DNA of 64,000 nucleotides from Pseudosulfitobacter pseudonitzschiae. Lineage in GTDB: Bacteria > Pseudomonadota > Alphaproteobacteria > Rhodobacterales > Rhodobacteraceae. A model generated the notes under the pieces. It was not told the origin of the DNA, searched no databases, and saw only the letters and a program-made list of their open reading frames with translations. Positions 16,939-24,574 of the stretch are shown here, in pieces. The stretch covers positions 992,001 through 1,056,000 of the forward strand of contig NZ_CP022415.1 in assembly GCF_002222635.1 (NCBI RefSeq), given 5' to 3'. The translations under genes were made by a program, and so were the position numbers. How positions within the stretch are numbered: position 1 is the stretch's first letter; every line of letters begins with the position of its first letter.

Positions 16939-17306
16939 TCCACCACGATCAGCCGTGTCAGGCCCGCAGCACGCAGATCGTCCAATATGCGCACCAGATC
17001 CTGCACCGTGGCCGCGCCCCGTGCGCGCAGCAAAACAGCATCGTCGGGGCCGGACATCAACGGGGCAAGGGCGGCTGCCAGATCGCTGACTGCCACGCCG
17101 TTCAGCGCCACGCCGCCTGCATCAATGTCCACCAGACGCGGCGGACCTGCATAGGCCGCACCGCTGCCCGCCGTCTGCAACGGCAGGGCAAAGTCGGTGC
17201 CGAACCGCGCGGCCAGCATAAAGAACACCAGCAGCAGAAACACCACGTCGATCATCGGCGTGAGGCTTGGCCTGCGGGCGGGCCGTATGGAGCCAAAGCT
17301 GAACAT
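16935..17306 (-). CDS. exbD: ExbD biopolymer transport protein (canonical)
   Basis: 123 residues with the standard ExbD build: N-terminal basic segment, helix MIDVVFLLLVFFMLAARFG with the essential Asp at D20, and a periplasmic domain. It works with ExbB to harvest proton-motive force for TonB. The start overlaps the exbB stop (TGATG), and its own stop overlaps the second exbD start, so all three motor genes are translationally coupled. Confidence 0.88.
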   Translation of the reverse strand: MFSFGSIRPARRPSLTPMIDVVFLLLVFFMLAARFGTDFALPLQTAGSGAAYAGPPRLVDIDAGGVALNGVAVSDLAAALAPLMSGPDDAVLLRARGAATVQDLVRILDDLRAAGLTRLIVVE

Positions 17307-17941
17307 CAGGGTGCCTTTGGTCCTCGGGTAAAGACGCGGGTGGCGGCGGTTTCCATGTCACCCTGAAGCCGTGCGGCGATGCTTTCGAACCATGTCAGTG
17401 CCACCCCTGCGGGGATCGCTACGGCCATCCCTGCGGCGGTGGTCAGCAGCGCCTCCCAGATGCCACCGGCAAGGGCTGCGGGATCGGCGCGGCTGCCTGC
17501 CTCTTGCAGCGCCTGAAACGCGTCGATCATGCCCACAACGGTGCCCAGCAGCCCCAGCAGCGGCGCGGTGGTGGCAATCAGTTCCAGCGCCCGCAGACCG
17601 CTTCGGGTTCGGGTCAGGTCAATGCGGGCATGGGCTGTGGTTTCCTCGCGGGCTTGCGCCTCGGTCAATGCCGGATCGTGACGTGCGGTCATCGCGGCCA
17701 GCGCCATACGGGCGCGGATGGATCGCCTGCCTTGCAACTTGGCGCGCGCCGCATCCACATCGCCCTGTGCCCAGTTCTCCAATGCCGCAGTTGTGGCCGC
17801 ACCCGACCACGCACCCAACCGCGCCAGTTGCCACAGTTTCCACAAAATCAGCGCCATCGTCAGCACCGACAGCGCCGCAATCAGCCACAGCACGGGGCCG
17901 CCGCGTTCCAGAAAGGCGATCAATGAGGGCGGCAATATCAT
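17306..17941 (-). CDS. exbB: MotA/TolQ/ExbB-family proton channel protein
   Basis: 211 residues from the ATG at 17941, which overlaps the stop of the upstream gene (ATGA); an ATG 15 bp earlier would overlap more. Three membrane segments are visible: residues about 15-35, then the conserved pair LIATTAPLLGLLGTVVGMID and GIWEALLTTAAGMAVAIPAG. These are the hallmarks of ExbB/TolQ, which forms the pentameric channel around the ExbD helices. No TolA/Pal genes are nearby; the context assigns it to TonB. Confidence 0.88.
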   Translation of the reverse strand: MILPPSLIAFLERGGPVLWLIAALSVLTMALILWKLWQLARLGAWSGAATTAALENWAQGDVDAARAKLQGRRSIRARMALAAMTARHDPALTEAQAREETTAHARIDLTRTRSGLRALELIATTAPLLGLLGTVVGMIDAFQALQEAGSRADPAALAGGIWEALLTTAAGMAVAIPAGVALTWFESIAARLQGDMETAATRVFTRGPKAP

Positions 17942-18720
17942 GGTGTATCTCCCCACAGGGCGGTCAGAATAGCATCAAGCCCGTCGGTCAGTGCCGCTGG
18001 GCCAGGTTGCAGGATCAGCGGCGATTTGATTTCGATAATGCGGCCTTGGGCCACGGCGGGGACGCTGTCCCAGCCGGGGCGGGCTGCGATCCGCTCAGAG
18101 CGCACCTTTTTGCCGCACCACGAGGCGATGATAACATCAGGCGCGGCGTCAATCACCTGTTGTGGGTCCAGAATACGCGCCCGCGCGCCCTGTTCGGCTT
18201 GCAGACGGGCAAACACATCCACACCGCCCGCAATCTCGATCAGCTCGGATGCCCAGCGGATGCCGGAAATGGGCGGATCGTCCCATTCTTCGAAGTAGAC
18301 GCGCGGTCGGGACGGACGCGGGGTATTGCGGATGGTCTCGATACGGGCGGCATAGCTGTCGGCCAGTGCATCGGCCTGCGCCGCGCAGCCCGTCAGCGCG
18401 CCAAGCGTGCGAATCATCTCAAGAATGCCCGCGACCGAACGCTGGTTGAACCCGTGTACCGTGATGCCTGCGCGGATCAGATCGGCGGCAATGTCGGCTT
18501 GCAGGTCAGAAAACGTCAGCACCAGATCGGGCTGCAATTCCAGTATCTTGGGCACATCTGCGGATGTAAACGCCCCCACGCGCGGCTTTTCGCGGCGCAC
18601 CTGTTCGGGCCGCACGGCATAGCCGGTGACGCCAACAATACGGTCCGATTGGCCCAGCAGATAAAGCGTCTCGACCGTTTCTTCGGTCAGGCAAACGATG
18701 CGTTCGTAGGGAAAGGCCAT
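17938..18720 (-). CDS. BtuF-like cobalamin-binding protein without signal peptide
   Basis: 260 residues from ATG 18720. It has the class III binding-protein fold used by BtuF: ERIVCLTEETVETLYLLGQ, an RPEQVRREKPRVGAF segment and KILELQPDLVLTFSDLQ. Unlike the periplasmic BtuF encoded earlier in the operon, it begins directly at the first strand with no signal sequence, so it should stay in the cytoplasm. Similar signal-less proteins are annotated as cobalamin-binding proteins in alphaproteobacteria but their role is unclear. It starts at the stop of cbiZ (TGATG) and overlaps exbB, so it is coupled to both. Confidence 0.75.
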   Translation of the reverse strand: MAFPYERIVCLTEETVETLYLLGQSDRIVGVTGYAVRPEQVRREKPRVGAFTSADVPKILELQPDLVLTFSDLQADIAADLIRAGITVHGFNQRSVAGILEMIRTLGALTGCAAQADALADSYAARIETIRNTPRPSRPRVYFEEWDDPPISGIRWASELIEIAGGVDVFARLQAEQGARARILDPQQVIDAAPDVIIASWCGKKVRSERIAARPGWDSVPAVAQGRIIEIKSPLILQPGPAALTDGLDAILTALWGDTP

Positions 18721-19379
18721 CACAGCACCTCCGCTCTGCGCACGGTCTGCATCCAAGTTTGAGCGCCCTCCAGCACGGCGGTGTAGACGGCGCGGCCCAC
18801 CGCCTCGCCCAGATCGGTGTGCATGCCTGCAAAGGCGACATCGCCCCGCGGAGCCGCAACCGCGATGCAGTCGGTTCCGGTGCCGGTGGCGCGCCCCGTG
18901 GGCAGCTGGTGGTTGACCTGCATAACCGCCACTGTACGGGCTTGGGCCGCGATTGCCATCATCTCGATCAATGCGGGCTGTGCCAGCGCCAGACCGGTCT
19001 GCACTGCGACGTTGATGGTGCCCCAATCCTTGCCCGAACGGTCCGCCCGCGTGCCGATATGTTCGGCGTTCGACAGGCCCACAGTGGCCACGGCACGCGC
19101 AGTGGCGGTGCCTGCGGTCGTGGTGTGTTCGGTCACGGCGCGGATGTCGCGCGAGGTCAGAAAGCAGACGTCTTGCGGGGTGCCGCGCGCGGCCAGCTGG
19201 TCGGTCAGCCAGTCCGGCACATCCAGTTCCGGTGTCAGATCGGCGTTGCGCACCTCGCGCCACGAGATTGCATCGGCGGTGACAAAGCCGGGACGGTTCA
19301 GCGCCCAGCTGAGCACCTGATGCGGGCCACCCAGATCAAAGCGCAGCCAAGGACGCTCGAGAATCAGCGGCGCGGTCAT
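18720..19379 (-). CDS. cbiZ: Adenosylcobinamide amidohydrolase
   Basis: 219 residues, CbiZ family. The enzyme removes the aminopropanol side chain of adenosylcobinamide (and in Rhodobacter of adenosylpseudocobalamin) to give adenosylcobyric acid, so that foreign corrinoids can be rebuilt with the cell's own lower ligand. Visible family blocks are TVGLSNAEHIG, GTINVAVQTGLALAQPALIE and ATGTGTDCIAVAAP. The start overlaps the btuD stop (ATGA at 19379-19376). Being joined to a corrinoid importer under a B12 riboswitch fits the salvage role well. Confidence 0.88.
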   Translation of the reverse strand: MTAPLILERPWLRFDLGGPHQVLSWALNRPGFVTADAISWREVRNADLTPELDVPDWLTDQLAARGTPQDVCFLTSRDIRAVTEHTTTAGTATARAVATVGLSNAEHIGTRADRSGKDWGTINVAVQTGLALAQPALIEMMAIAAQARTVAVMQVNHQLPTGRATGTGTDCIAVAAPRGDVAFAGMHTDLGEAVGRAVYTAVLEGAQTWMQTVRRAEVL

Positions 19380-20122
19380 TCCAGCGTGTCCAATGTCTGG
19401 AACACGGGGCCGCGGTCGGTCATCTCGTAGTGTGCAAGAATGCCGAAGACCTGCGCGAGGTTCGCGGGGGTCATCACCTCGACGGGTGGGCCATCCGCGA
19501 CGATGCCGCCATTGTGCAACAGGATCACGCGGGTGCAATGGCGCGCAGCAAGGCCAAGATCGTGCAACGAGGTCAGCACCGTGCGCCCCGATGCCGCCAG
19601 CGCGGAAAACACCCGCATGGTGGCAATCTGTGCCGCCGGATCAAGGCCTGCAATGGGTTCGTCCGCCATCATCAGCGGCGTATCCTGTGCCAGTGCGCGG
19701 GCGATCAGCACGCGGGCCTGTTCGCCACCCGACAGTTGCGTCGCGGTGCGCTGCGCATAGTTTTCCAGCCCCATCTGCACCAGCGCGTCCGCAACGGCGG
19801 CGGCGTTCTCGGTCTTGGTGCCGGAATGGGGCAGGCGGCCCAGAAGCACCAGCTTTTCCACGCTCACGGGCCATGCGATTTCGCGGGCTTGCGGCAGCCA
19901 TGCACAGGCGCGGGCCCGCTCCATGCTGGTCATTTGCGCCAGCGACGACGTGCCCTGGTGTGGCAGCAGGCCAAGGGCCGCGCGCATCAGGGTGGTTTTA
20001 CCAGCGCCGTTGGGGCCCAGCAGGCCCACACATTCGCCCGGCTGCAGGGTCAGCGACACGGTGTCGATCACCGGACAGGCGCCGCGCTTGACCGACAGGT
20101 TTTGCAGGTTCAGCAGCGTCAT
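19376..20122 (-). CDS. btuD: Corrinoid ABC transporter ATP-binding protein
   Basis: 248 residues. Walker A GPNGAGKTTLMRAALG near residue 36, signature LSGGEQARVLIARAL, Walker B PLMMADEPIAGLDP and switch histidine in LTSLHDLGLAARH. The sequence matches the FecE/BtuD/HmuV group. Overlaps btuC (ATGA) and cbiZ (ATGA). The riboswitch, BtuB and CbiZ context assigns it to corrinoids rather than iron-siderophores or heme. Confidence 0.88.
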   Translation of the reverse strand: MTLLNLQNLSVKRGACPVIDTVSLTLQPGECVGLLGPNGAGKTTLMRAALGLLPHQGTSSLAQMTSMERARACAWLPQAREIAWPVSVEKLVLLGRLPHSGTKTENAAAVADALVQMGLENYAQRTATQLSGGEQARVLIARALAQDTPLMMADEPIAGLDPAAQIATMRVFSALAASGRTVLTSLHDLGLAARHCTRVILLHNGGIVADGPPVEVMTPANLAQVFGILAHYEMTDRGPVFQTLDTLE

Positions 20123-21099
20123 TGCAATGTCCCCCGCGTTTTATAGATCAGGTGCAGGAACAGCGGCGCGCCGACCAGTGCCATCAGCACGCCCAGCTTC
20201 AGGTCGCGGTCGGGCAGGGCCACACGCACAGCGATGTCTGCCGCCAGCACCATCGCCGCTCCACCCAGCGCCGAGGCCCACAGCAGCCGCGACGGTTGTC
20301 CGCCCACGAAGGGGCGCAACACATGCGGGACCACTAGGCCGACAAAGCCGATGGACCCTGCCACAGCCGTGCCTGCCCCGACGCAAGCCGCAGTGCCAAT
20401 GACCAGCGCCAGCCGCAAGCGCGACAGGCGCACGCCCATCGCGGCGGCGGCATCTTCGCCCAGCGTCAGCGCATCTAGCCCGCGCCCAAGCGATCCCAGC
20501 AGCACCCAGCCCAACACCATGAACGGCAGGGCCAGCCATACGTGGGAAAAGGACCGGTCGGCCAGCGAACCCAGCATCCAGAACACGATTTCGGCGGCGG
20601 CAAAGGGGTTGGGCGACAGGTTCAACACCAGCGAGGTAAAGGCCGAAGCCAGCGCCGAAATAGCGATACCAGCAAGGATCAGCGTCAGCGCCGCCCCGCG
20701 CGGCCCCGCCAGCGTCAGGATCATCGCCACCGCGATCAGTGCTGCCAGCAGCGCAGACAGCGGCAGGGCCAGCGCAAAGGCAGCCGCCAGTCCGGTTTGC
20801 AATGCCAGCACCGCACCAAGTCCAGCCGCCGCCGACACGCCGATCAGTCCCGGCTCGGCCAGCGGGTTGCGCAGATAACCCTGCATCGCGGCCCCCGACA
20901 CGCCCAGCGACGCGCCGATCATCACCGCCAGCAGGGCGCGGGGCAGGCGGATTTGCTGCATCACCACGCTCATCGGGCTGCCGTCGGTGGCGAACAGGCT
21001 GGCTAAGGAATGCCAGACCGACACCGGCGTGGTGCCGGTGACCAGCGAGACCACGAACAGCACCGTACACAGGGTTGTCAGGATGGCAGTCAGCTTCAT
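20119..21099 (-). CDS. btuC: Corrinoid ABC transporter permease
   Basis: 326 residues, FecCD/BtuC family with about nine or ten membrane segments. Typical blocks are RLPRALLAVMIGASLGVSGA near residue 50, GYLRNPLAEPGLIGVSAAAG, and the C-terminal SIGFVGLVVPHVLRPFVGGQ. Forms the membrane channel with BtuD. Its start overlaps the btuF stop and its stop overlaps the btuD start. Confidence 0.9.
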   Translation of the reverse strand: MKLTAILTTLCTVLFVVSLVTGTTPVSVWHSLASLFATDGSPMSVVMQQIRLPRALLAVMIGASLGVSGAAMQGYLRNPLAEPGLIGVSAAAGLGAVLALQTGLAAAFALALPLSALLAALIAVAMILTLAGPRGAALTLILAGIAISALASAFTSLVLNLSPNPFAAAEIVFWMLGSLADRSFSHVWLALPFMVLGWVLLGSLGRGLDALTLGEDAAAAMGVRLSRLRLALVIGTAACVGAGTAVAGSIGFVGLVVPHVLRPFVGGQPSRLLWASALGGAAMVLAADIAVRVALPDRDLKLGVLMALVGAPLFLHLIYKTRGTLQ

Positions 21100-21932
21100 T
21101 GGCGGGCCTCGACCTGTTTGCGCAGGTCCACCATAGTGCGCACAGCGTTCAGCACGGTCGGCGTGCCGCAGACCCAGTCGCGGTCGGTCAACTCGCCCGC
21201 CATATAGGTGCCTTTCAGCGATGACAGGGCGGGGTGATCAAGATTGTCTTCGGCGCGCGCGGCACCGGGATAGTTGCGGCCCTGAATAATGACATCGGGG
21301 GCCAGCAACACCAGTTGCTCCAGCGGCAGCACCCCGACCGACCCAAGGCCTGCCTCTTCGGCGACATTGTCGAAACCGGCGGCATAGAGCACGTCACCGG
21401 CCAGCGAATGGCGGCCCGAGGAGTAATTGTTCACATAGGTCAGCGCCGCGCGTGGGCGGTGCGCAGGGGCCACGGACAGGGCCGCTAACTCGGCATTGAA
21501 ATGGTTGATCATCGCGCGGGCCTCGGCTTCGCGGCCCAGGGCCTCGCCCATTTGCGCCAGACGCTCGGGCACATCGGACAGCGCACGGGCAGGGGCGAAT
21601 TGCACCACTTCGATGCCCAGATTGCGCAGCATGGAAATCGTGGCCATCGAGGTAAAGGTGCCCGCCAGCACCAGATCGGGTTTGAGCAGATAGACTTCTT
21701 CGGCGCCTGACCCGTTGGCGGGCAGGGCGCGGGCCTGTTCGCCCATCACCGAATCTGTATCCTCGTGCGACAGCCGCGTGACCGACACCAATTGTCCGGG
21801 GGATGCCAGCAACAGCGCCAGTTGATCGGTGCACAGGTTGATCGACACCACCCGTTGCGGGGTGCCGGCCAAGGCGGTTGCGGCGCTGAACAGCAGCGCC
21901 GCAACCGATGTTATCAGATCAGAACGACGCAC
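21096..21932 (-). CDS. btuF: Periplasmic corrinoid-binding protein (BtuF-type)
   Basis: About 278 residues from a GTG at 21932; an ATG at 21968 lies deep inside btuB and is less likely. The start gives a plausible signal peptide (basic RRSDLITS, then AALLFSAATALAG). The mature protein has the class III fold: RVVSINLCTDQLALLLASPG, KPDLVLAGTFTSMA and LAPDVIIQGRNYPGAA. It captures corrinoid released by BtuB and hands it to BtuC/BtuD. Overlaps btuB by 14 bp and btuC by 4 bp, so it is translated by coupling; no separate ribosome-binding site is evident. Confidence 0.82.
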   Translation of the reverse strand: MRRSDLITSVAALLFSAATALAGTPQRVVSINLCTDQLALLLASPGQLVSVTRLSHEDTDSVMGEQARALPANGSGAEEVYLLKPDLVLAGTFTSMATISMLRNLGIEVVQFAPARALSDVPERLAQMGEALGREAEARAMINHFNAELAALSVAPAHRPRAALTYVNNYSSGRHSLAGDVLYAAGFDNVAEEAGLGSVGVLPLEQLVLLAPDVIIQGRNYPGAARAEDNLDHPALSSLKGTYMAGELTDRDWVCGTPTVLNAVRTMVDLRKQVEARQ

Positions 21933-23757
21933 GGACGCCAAAGTACACAGCACGGTCCGAAGTGCCATAGCCGAGTGAGGTCTGGTATTGCTCGTTGGTC
22001 AGGTTCTCCAGACGCATGTATCCTTGGGTGGTGTCGCTGAAATCATAGGTCGCCGAGGCGTTGATCACGGTGTAGTCAGCCATCGGGACCGGCGTTGCGG
22101 GGAATGTGCTAAAATCGCTTTCATTGGCGCGACCCGCGACGTGGTTCACCACCAACTGGCCCGACAATTTGTCAGTCAGATCGGCCTCGACCCCCAGAAC
22201 AAAGTCATGCTTGGGCACGCGGACAAGTTGGGCGCCGTTGGCGCCTGTGGCGTCGGTAAAGGTGTAGGACCCGAACAGATCGGTCCCCGCACCCAGTGCA
22301 ACCCGGCCCGACAGTTCGACCCCTTTGGATGTCGAGGTGCCCGGAACCTGAGTATAACCGGCGCCCGCGAAATCGATCAGGTTGTCGATCTCGGTGTAAA
22401 AGACCGTTGCCTTGACCACGGCGTTGTTGACAAAACGGTGTTCGACGCCGAATTCGGCGCTGCGGCTTTCTTCTTGTTCCAGCGTAGGGCTTCCGAAGGG
22501 GCCAAACAGTTCATACAGCGATGGCGCGCGGAAACCCGTCCCGATGGCCGCACGCAATGTGGTGTTTGCGGAGACGCGCCAGTTCGCCGCCAGCCGGCCG
22601 GTTGTGAATCCGCCAAAGGTCGAATGGTCATCGTGGCGCAGCGCAAAGCTGAGGTCGATGTCATTGGACACGGCATATTGCGCCTCGCCAAAGACCGAGG
22701 CGATCCGGTAGGTGCCGGTCACTGCGTCGGCTGCGAATTTTTCTTCGGAATAGCTGGCACCAAAGGCCAGATCGACCGCACCCGCCTGCGTGACGCCCTT
22801 GTACGAAAGCTCGGTGCGTTCGCCGCTGAATGCGTTGGTGGTACCGACGGGGTAATCGCGGTTGATCTCGGAATAGGCCAGCGACAGGGTGTGATCGACT
22901 GCACCTGACTCGATCTCGGCATAGATCCGTGCCCCCAAGCGGGTGGCAAATTCCTGATTTGCTGTATCAGTCAGAGTAAAGGCGGGCGCCGGAAAACCGT
23001 CCTGATCGGTTTCGCTGTCGATATAATTCAGCGCAAAGCCCAGCTTCACCTGTTCGGTCGCCTGATAGGCCCCCGTCAGGATCAGCGTTGTGCCCTTGTA
23101 TCCGTCTGCTTCGGTATTGCCGTCGTTTTCATCTGCGGCTGAAAATCCGTCGGTGCTGACATGGCTGATGGTAAAGGCCAGTTCGCCGCGATCTGATTTG
23201 GTTGCCACGCCAAAGCTGCTGGCAAAGGTGTTATAGCTGCCTGCCTCGAAGTTGTAGCGCAACTGTGTGCCGTTCTCCGTCGCGCGCAGGGTCGAGATAT
23301 TGATGACCCCGCCAATCGCTTCGGAGCCGTAAAGCGCCGATTGGGACCCTTTCAACACTTCGATGCTGCCGATGCCTGCAGTGGTGAGTGGCCCGAAACC
23401 AAAGGAGGTTTGCGTGCCGGAGGGGTCTGTCATATCGATGCCGTCGATATATACGGGTACATAGCGCGCAGGCAGCCCGCGAATGCGCAATGTCGACGCG
23501 GTGCCCAAACCGCCGTTGCCTGACAGCGAAATGCCCGGCAGTGTGTCCAGCGTATCGGCCACGCGAATACTTGTGCTGTTCTCGATCGTCTCCTGATCGA
23601 CAATCTCGACCACGGTGCCGGTGCGCGAAGTCTCGACCGGCGTCTGGCTGGCCGATACCGTGATGGTGCCCAGATCAAAAGCATCGTCTTGGGCGATTGC
23701 GGCGCGTGGCAGGGTGGCCAGTGCCAGTACGGATGCCGAAGCAAGCAGGTGTTTCAT
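21919..23757 (-). CDS. btuB: TonB-dependent corrinoid receptor
   Basis: 612 residues, the length of E. coli BtuB. A Sec signal peptide (to about AIAQ) is followed by a TonB box (DLGTITVSASQTP), a plug domain with TLRIRGLPARYVPVYIDGID and GSIEVLKGSQSALYGSEAIG, and a beta-barrel ending in aromatic Phe (YFGVRASF). It imports cobalamin-type corrinoids through the outer membrane using TonB. It is the first gene after a cobalamin riboswitch. A GGGGAC ribosome-binding stretch precedes the ATG. Confidence 0.9.
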   Translation of the reverse strand: MKHLLASASVLALATLPRAAIAQDDAFDLGTITVSASQTPVETSRTGTVVEIVDQETIENSTSIRVADTLDTLPGISLSGNGGLGTASTLRIRGLPARYVPVYIDGIDMTDPSGTQTSFGFGPLTTAGIGSIEVLKGSQSALYGSEAIGGVINISTLRATENGTQLRYNFEAGSYNTFASSFGVATKSDRGELAFTISHVSTDGFSAADENDGNTEADGYKGTTLILTGAYQATEQVKLGFALNYIDSETDQDGFPAPAFTLTDTANQEFATRLGARIYAEIESGAVDHTLSLAYSEINRDYPVGTTNAFSGERTELSYKGVTQAGAVDLAFGASYSEEKFAADAVTGTYRIASVFGEAQYAVSNDIDLSFALRHDDHSTFGGFTTGRLAANWRVSANTTLRAAIGTGFRAPSLYELFGPFGSPTLEQEESRSAEFGVEHRFVNNAVVKATVFYTEIDNLIDFAGAGYTQVPGTSTSKGVELSGRVALGAGTDLFGSYTFTDATGANGAQLVRVPKHDFVLGVEADLTDKLSGQLVVNHVAGRANESDFSTFPATPVPMADYTVINASATYDFSDTTQGYMRLENLTNEQYQTSLGYGTSDRAVYFGVRASF

Positions 23758-23851
23758 AAAAGTCGTGTCCCCTTACGGACGGGCCTGTTGCGGGCGGCCC
23801 TTGGTCGTCGGAATGGGAAAGGTTGAAGCGCCTTCCGCCGGTGAAACGCCA

Positions 23852-23913
23852 CCAAAGCGGTCAGGCCGCCGACACGCACGCCCCCCGCGTTCGTATCCGG
23901 GTGATCGCTTTGG
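23852..23913 (-). promoter_or_regulatory. Candidate riboswitch expression-platform stem
   Basis: CCAAAGCG (23852-23859) is perfectly complementary to CGCTTTGG (23906-23913). The latter overlaps the 3' edge of the B12 box, so this stem would compete with closure of the aptamer. No T run follows it, so action by another route, or by a further structure nearer the ATG, would be needed. Confidence 0.4.
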
Positions 23914-24085
23914 CAGGTCTCCTGACTTGCGGGTCGATGCGGGGCCGTGCCTTCCCGAGGGTGACCCCCCAGTGGCATATGACGGTCGCGCTCACCGCTT
24001 ACAGTTGCGGGGGCAGTCACGGATTTGGGGATGGTTTCCCGCACCGCGTTCCCTTTAACGACGGGTTACCCCGCCGAACCAAAGT
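23912..24085 (-). promoter_or_regulatory. Cobalamin riboswitch upstream of btuB
   Basis: On the minus strand the conserved elements appear in order: GGTTCGGCGGGGTAACCC, AAAGGGAACGCGGTG, CCGCAACTGTAAGCGGTG, then ATGCCACTGG, GGGAAGGC and the terminal B12 box AAGTCAGGAGACCTGCC (about 23911-23927). These are the hallmark blocks of the adenosylcobalamin aptamer. It lies about 155 bp before the btuB start, so B12 should repress the whole ten-gene operon. Boundaries are approximate. Confidence 0.95.
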
Positions 24086-24244
24086 AGGGGTGGCTTAGCC
24101 TGTGCATCGCTGCCGATCAAGACGCGAAAACGACCTTGCGGCAGAGTGGTGCGTCAAAGTTGTCTTGCAGGCGGCAAGTCGGGACGATAACGGTTGGGTC
24201 TTGCCAGACAAGCCCCGATTGGCCCCGAATGAAGGACGCGCCCC

Positions 24245-24508
24245 ATGACCGACACTGCCACCAACCCCGACAGCTACCGCGTAACAGCAGACGAACTGCG
24301 CCAGTTCATCGAGCGGATCGAACGTCTGGACGCCGAGAAAAAAGATATTGCCGAGCAGCAAAAAGAGGTGATGGCCGAAGCCAAAGGGCGCGGTTACGAC
24401 ACCAAGGTGATCCGCAAGGTCATCGCCCTGCGCAAGCGCGAGCCTGACGACATTGCCGAAGAAGAAGCGGTTCTTGAGATGTACAAAGAAGCGCTGGGAA
24501 TGTCCTGA
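24245..24508 (+). CDS. gapR: GapR-family nucleoid-associated protein (DUF2312)
   Basis: 87 residues, almost identical in layout to Caulobacter GapR: a long charged helix (ADELRQFIERIERLDAEKKD) followed by EVMAEAKGRGYDTKVIRKVI and LRKREPDDIAEEEAVLEMY. GapR dimers or tetramers clamp overtwisted, AT-rich DNA and help topoisomerases during replication and transcription. It is a stand-alone gene, divergent from the cobalamin operon and convergent with cysG. Confidence 0.92.
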   Translation: MTDTATNPDSYRVTADELRQFIERIERLDAEKKDIAEQQKEVMAEAKGRGYDTKVIRKVIALRKREPDDIAEEEAVLEMYKEALGMS

Positions 24509-24574
24509 CGCAAGTCGCGGGGCGCAGTTGCGCCCTGCACGCCCTTGCCCTGTTGCCAGTATCGCTTGTCGCAG

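Noticed and set aside
18759-20146. Plus-strand frames antisense to cbiZ and btuD
   Set aside because: The minus-strand genes are linked by exact ATGA overlaps and carry family motifs.
21932-21968. Longer btuF start at the ATG 21968
   Set aside because: It would place 36 extra bases inside btuB and spoil the signal peptide; the GTG at 21932 gives a normal one.
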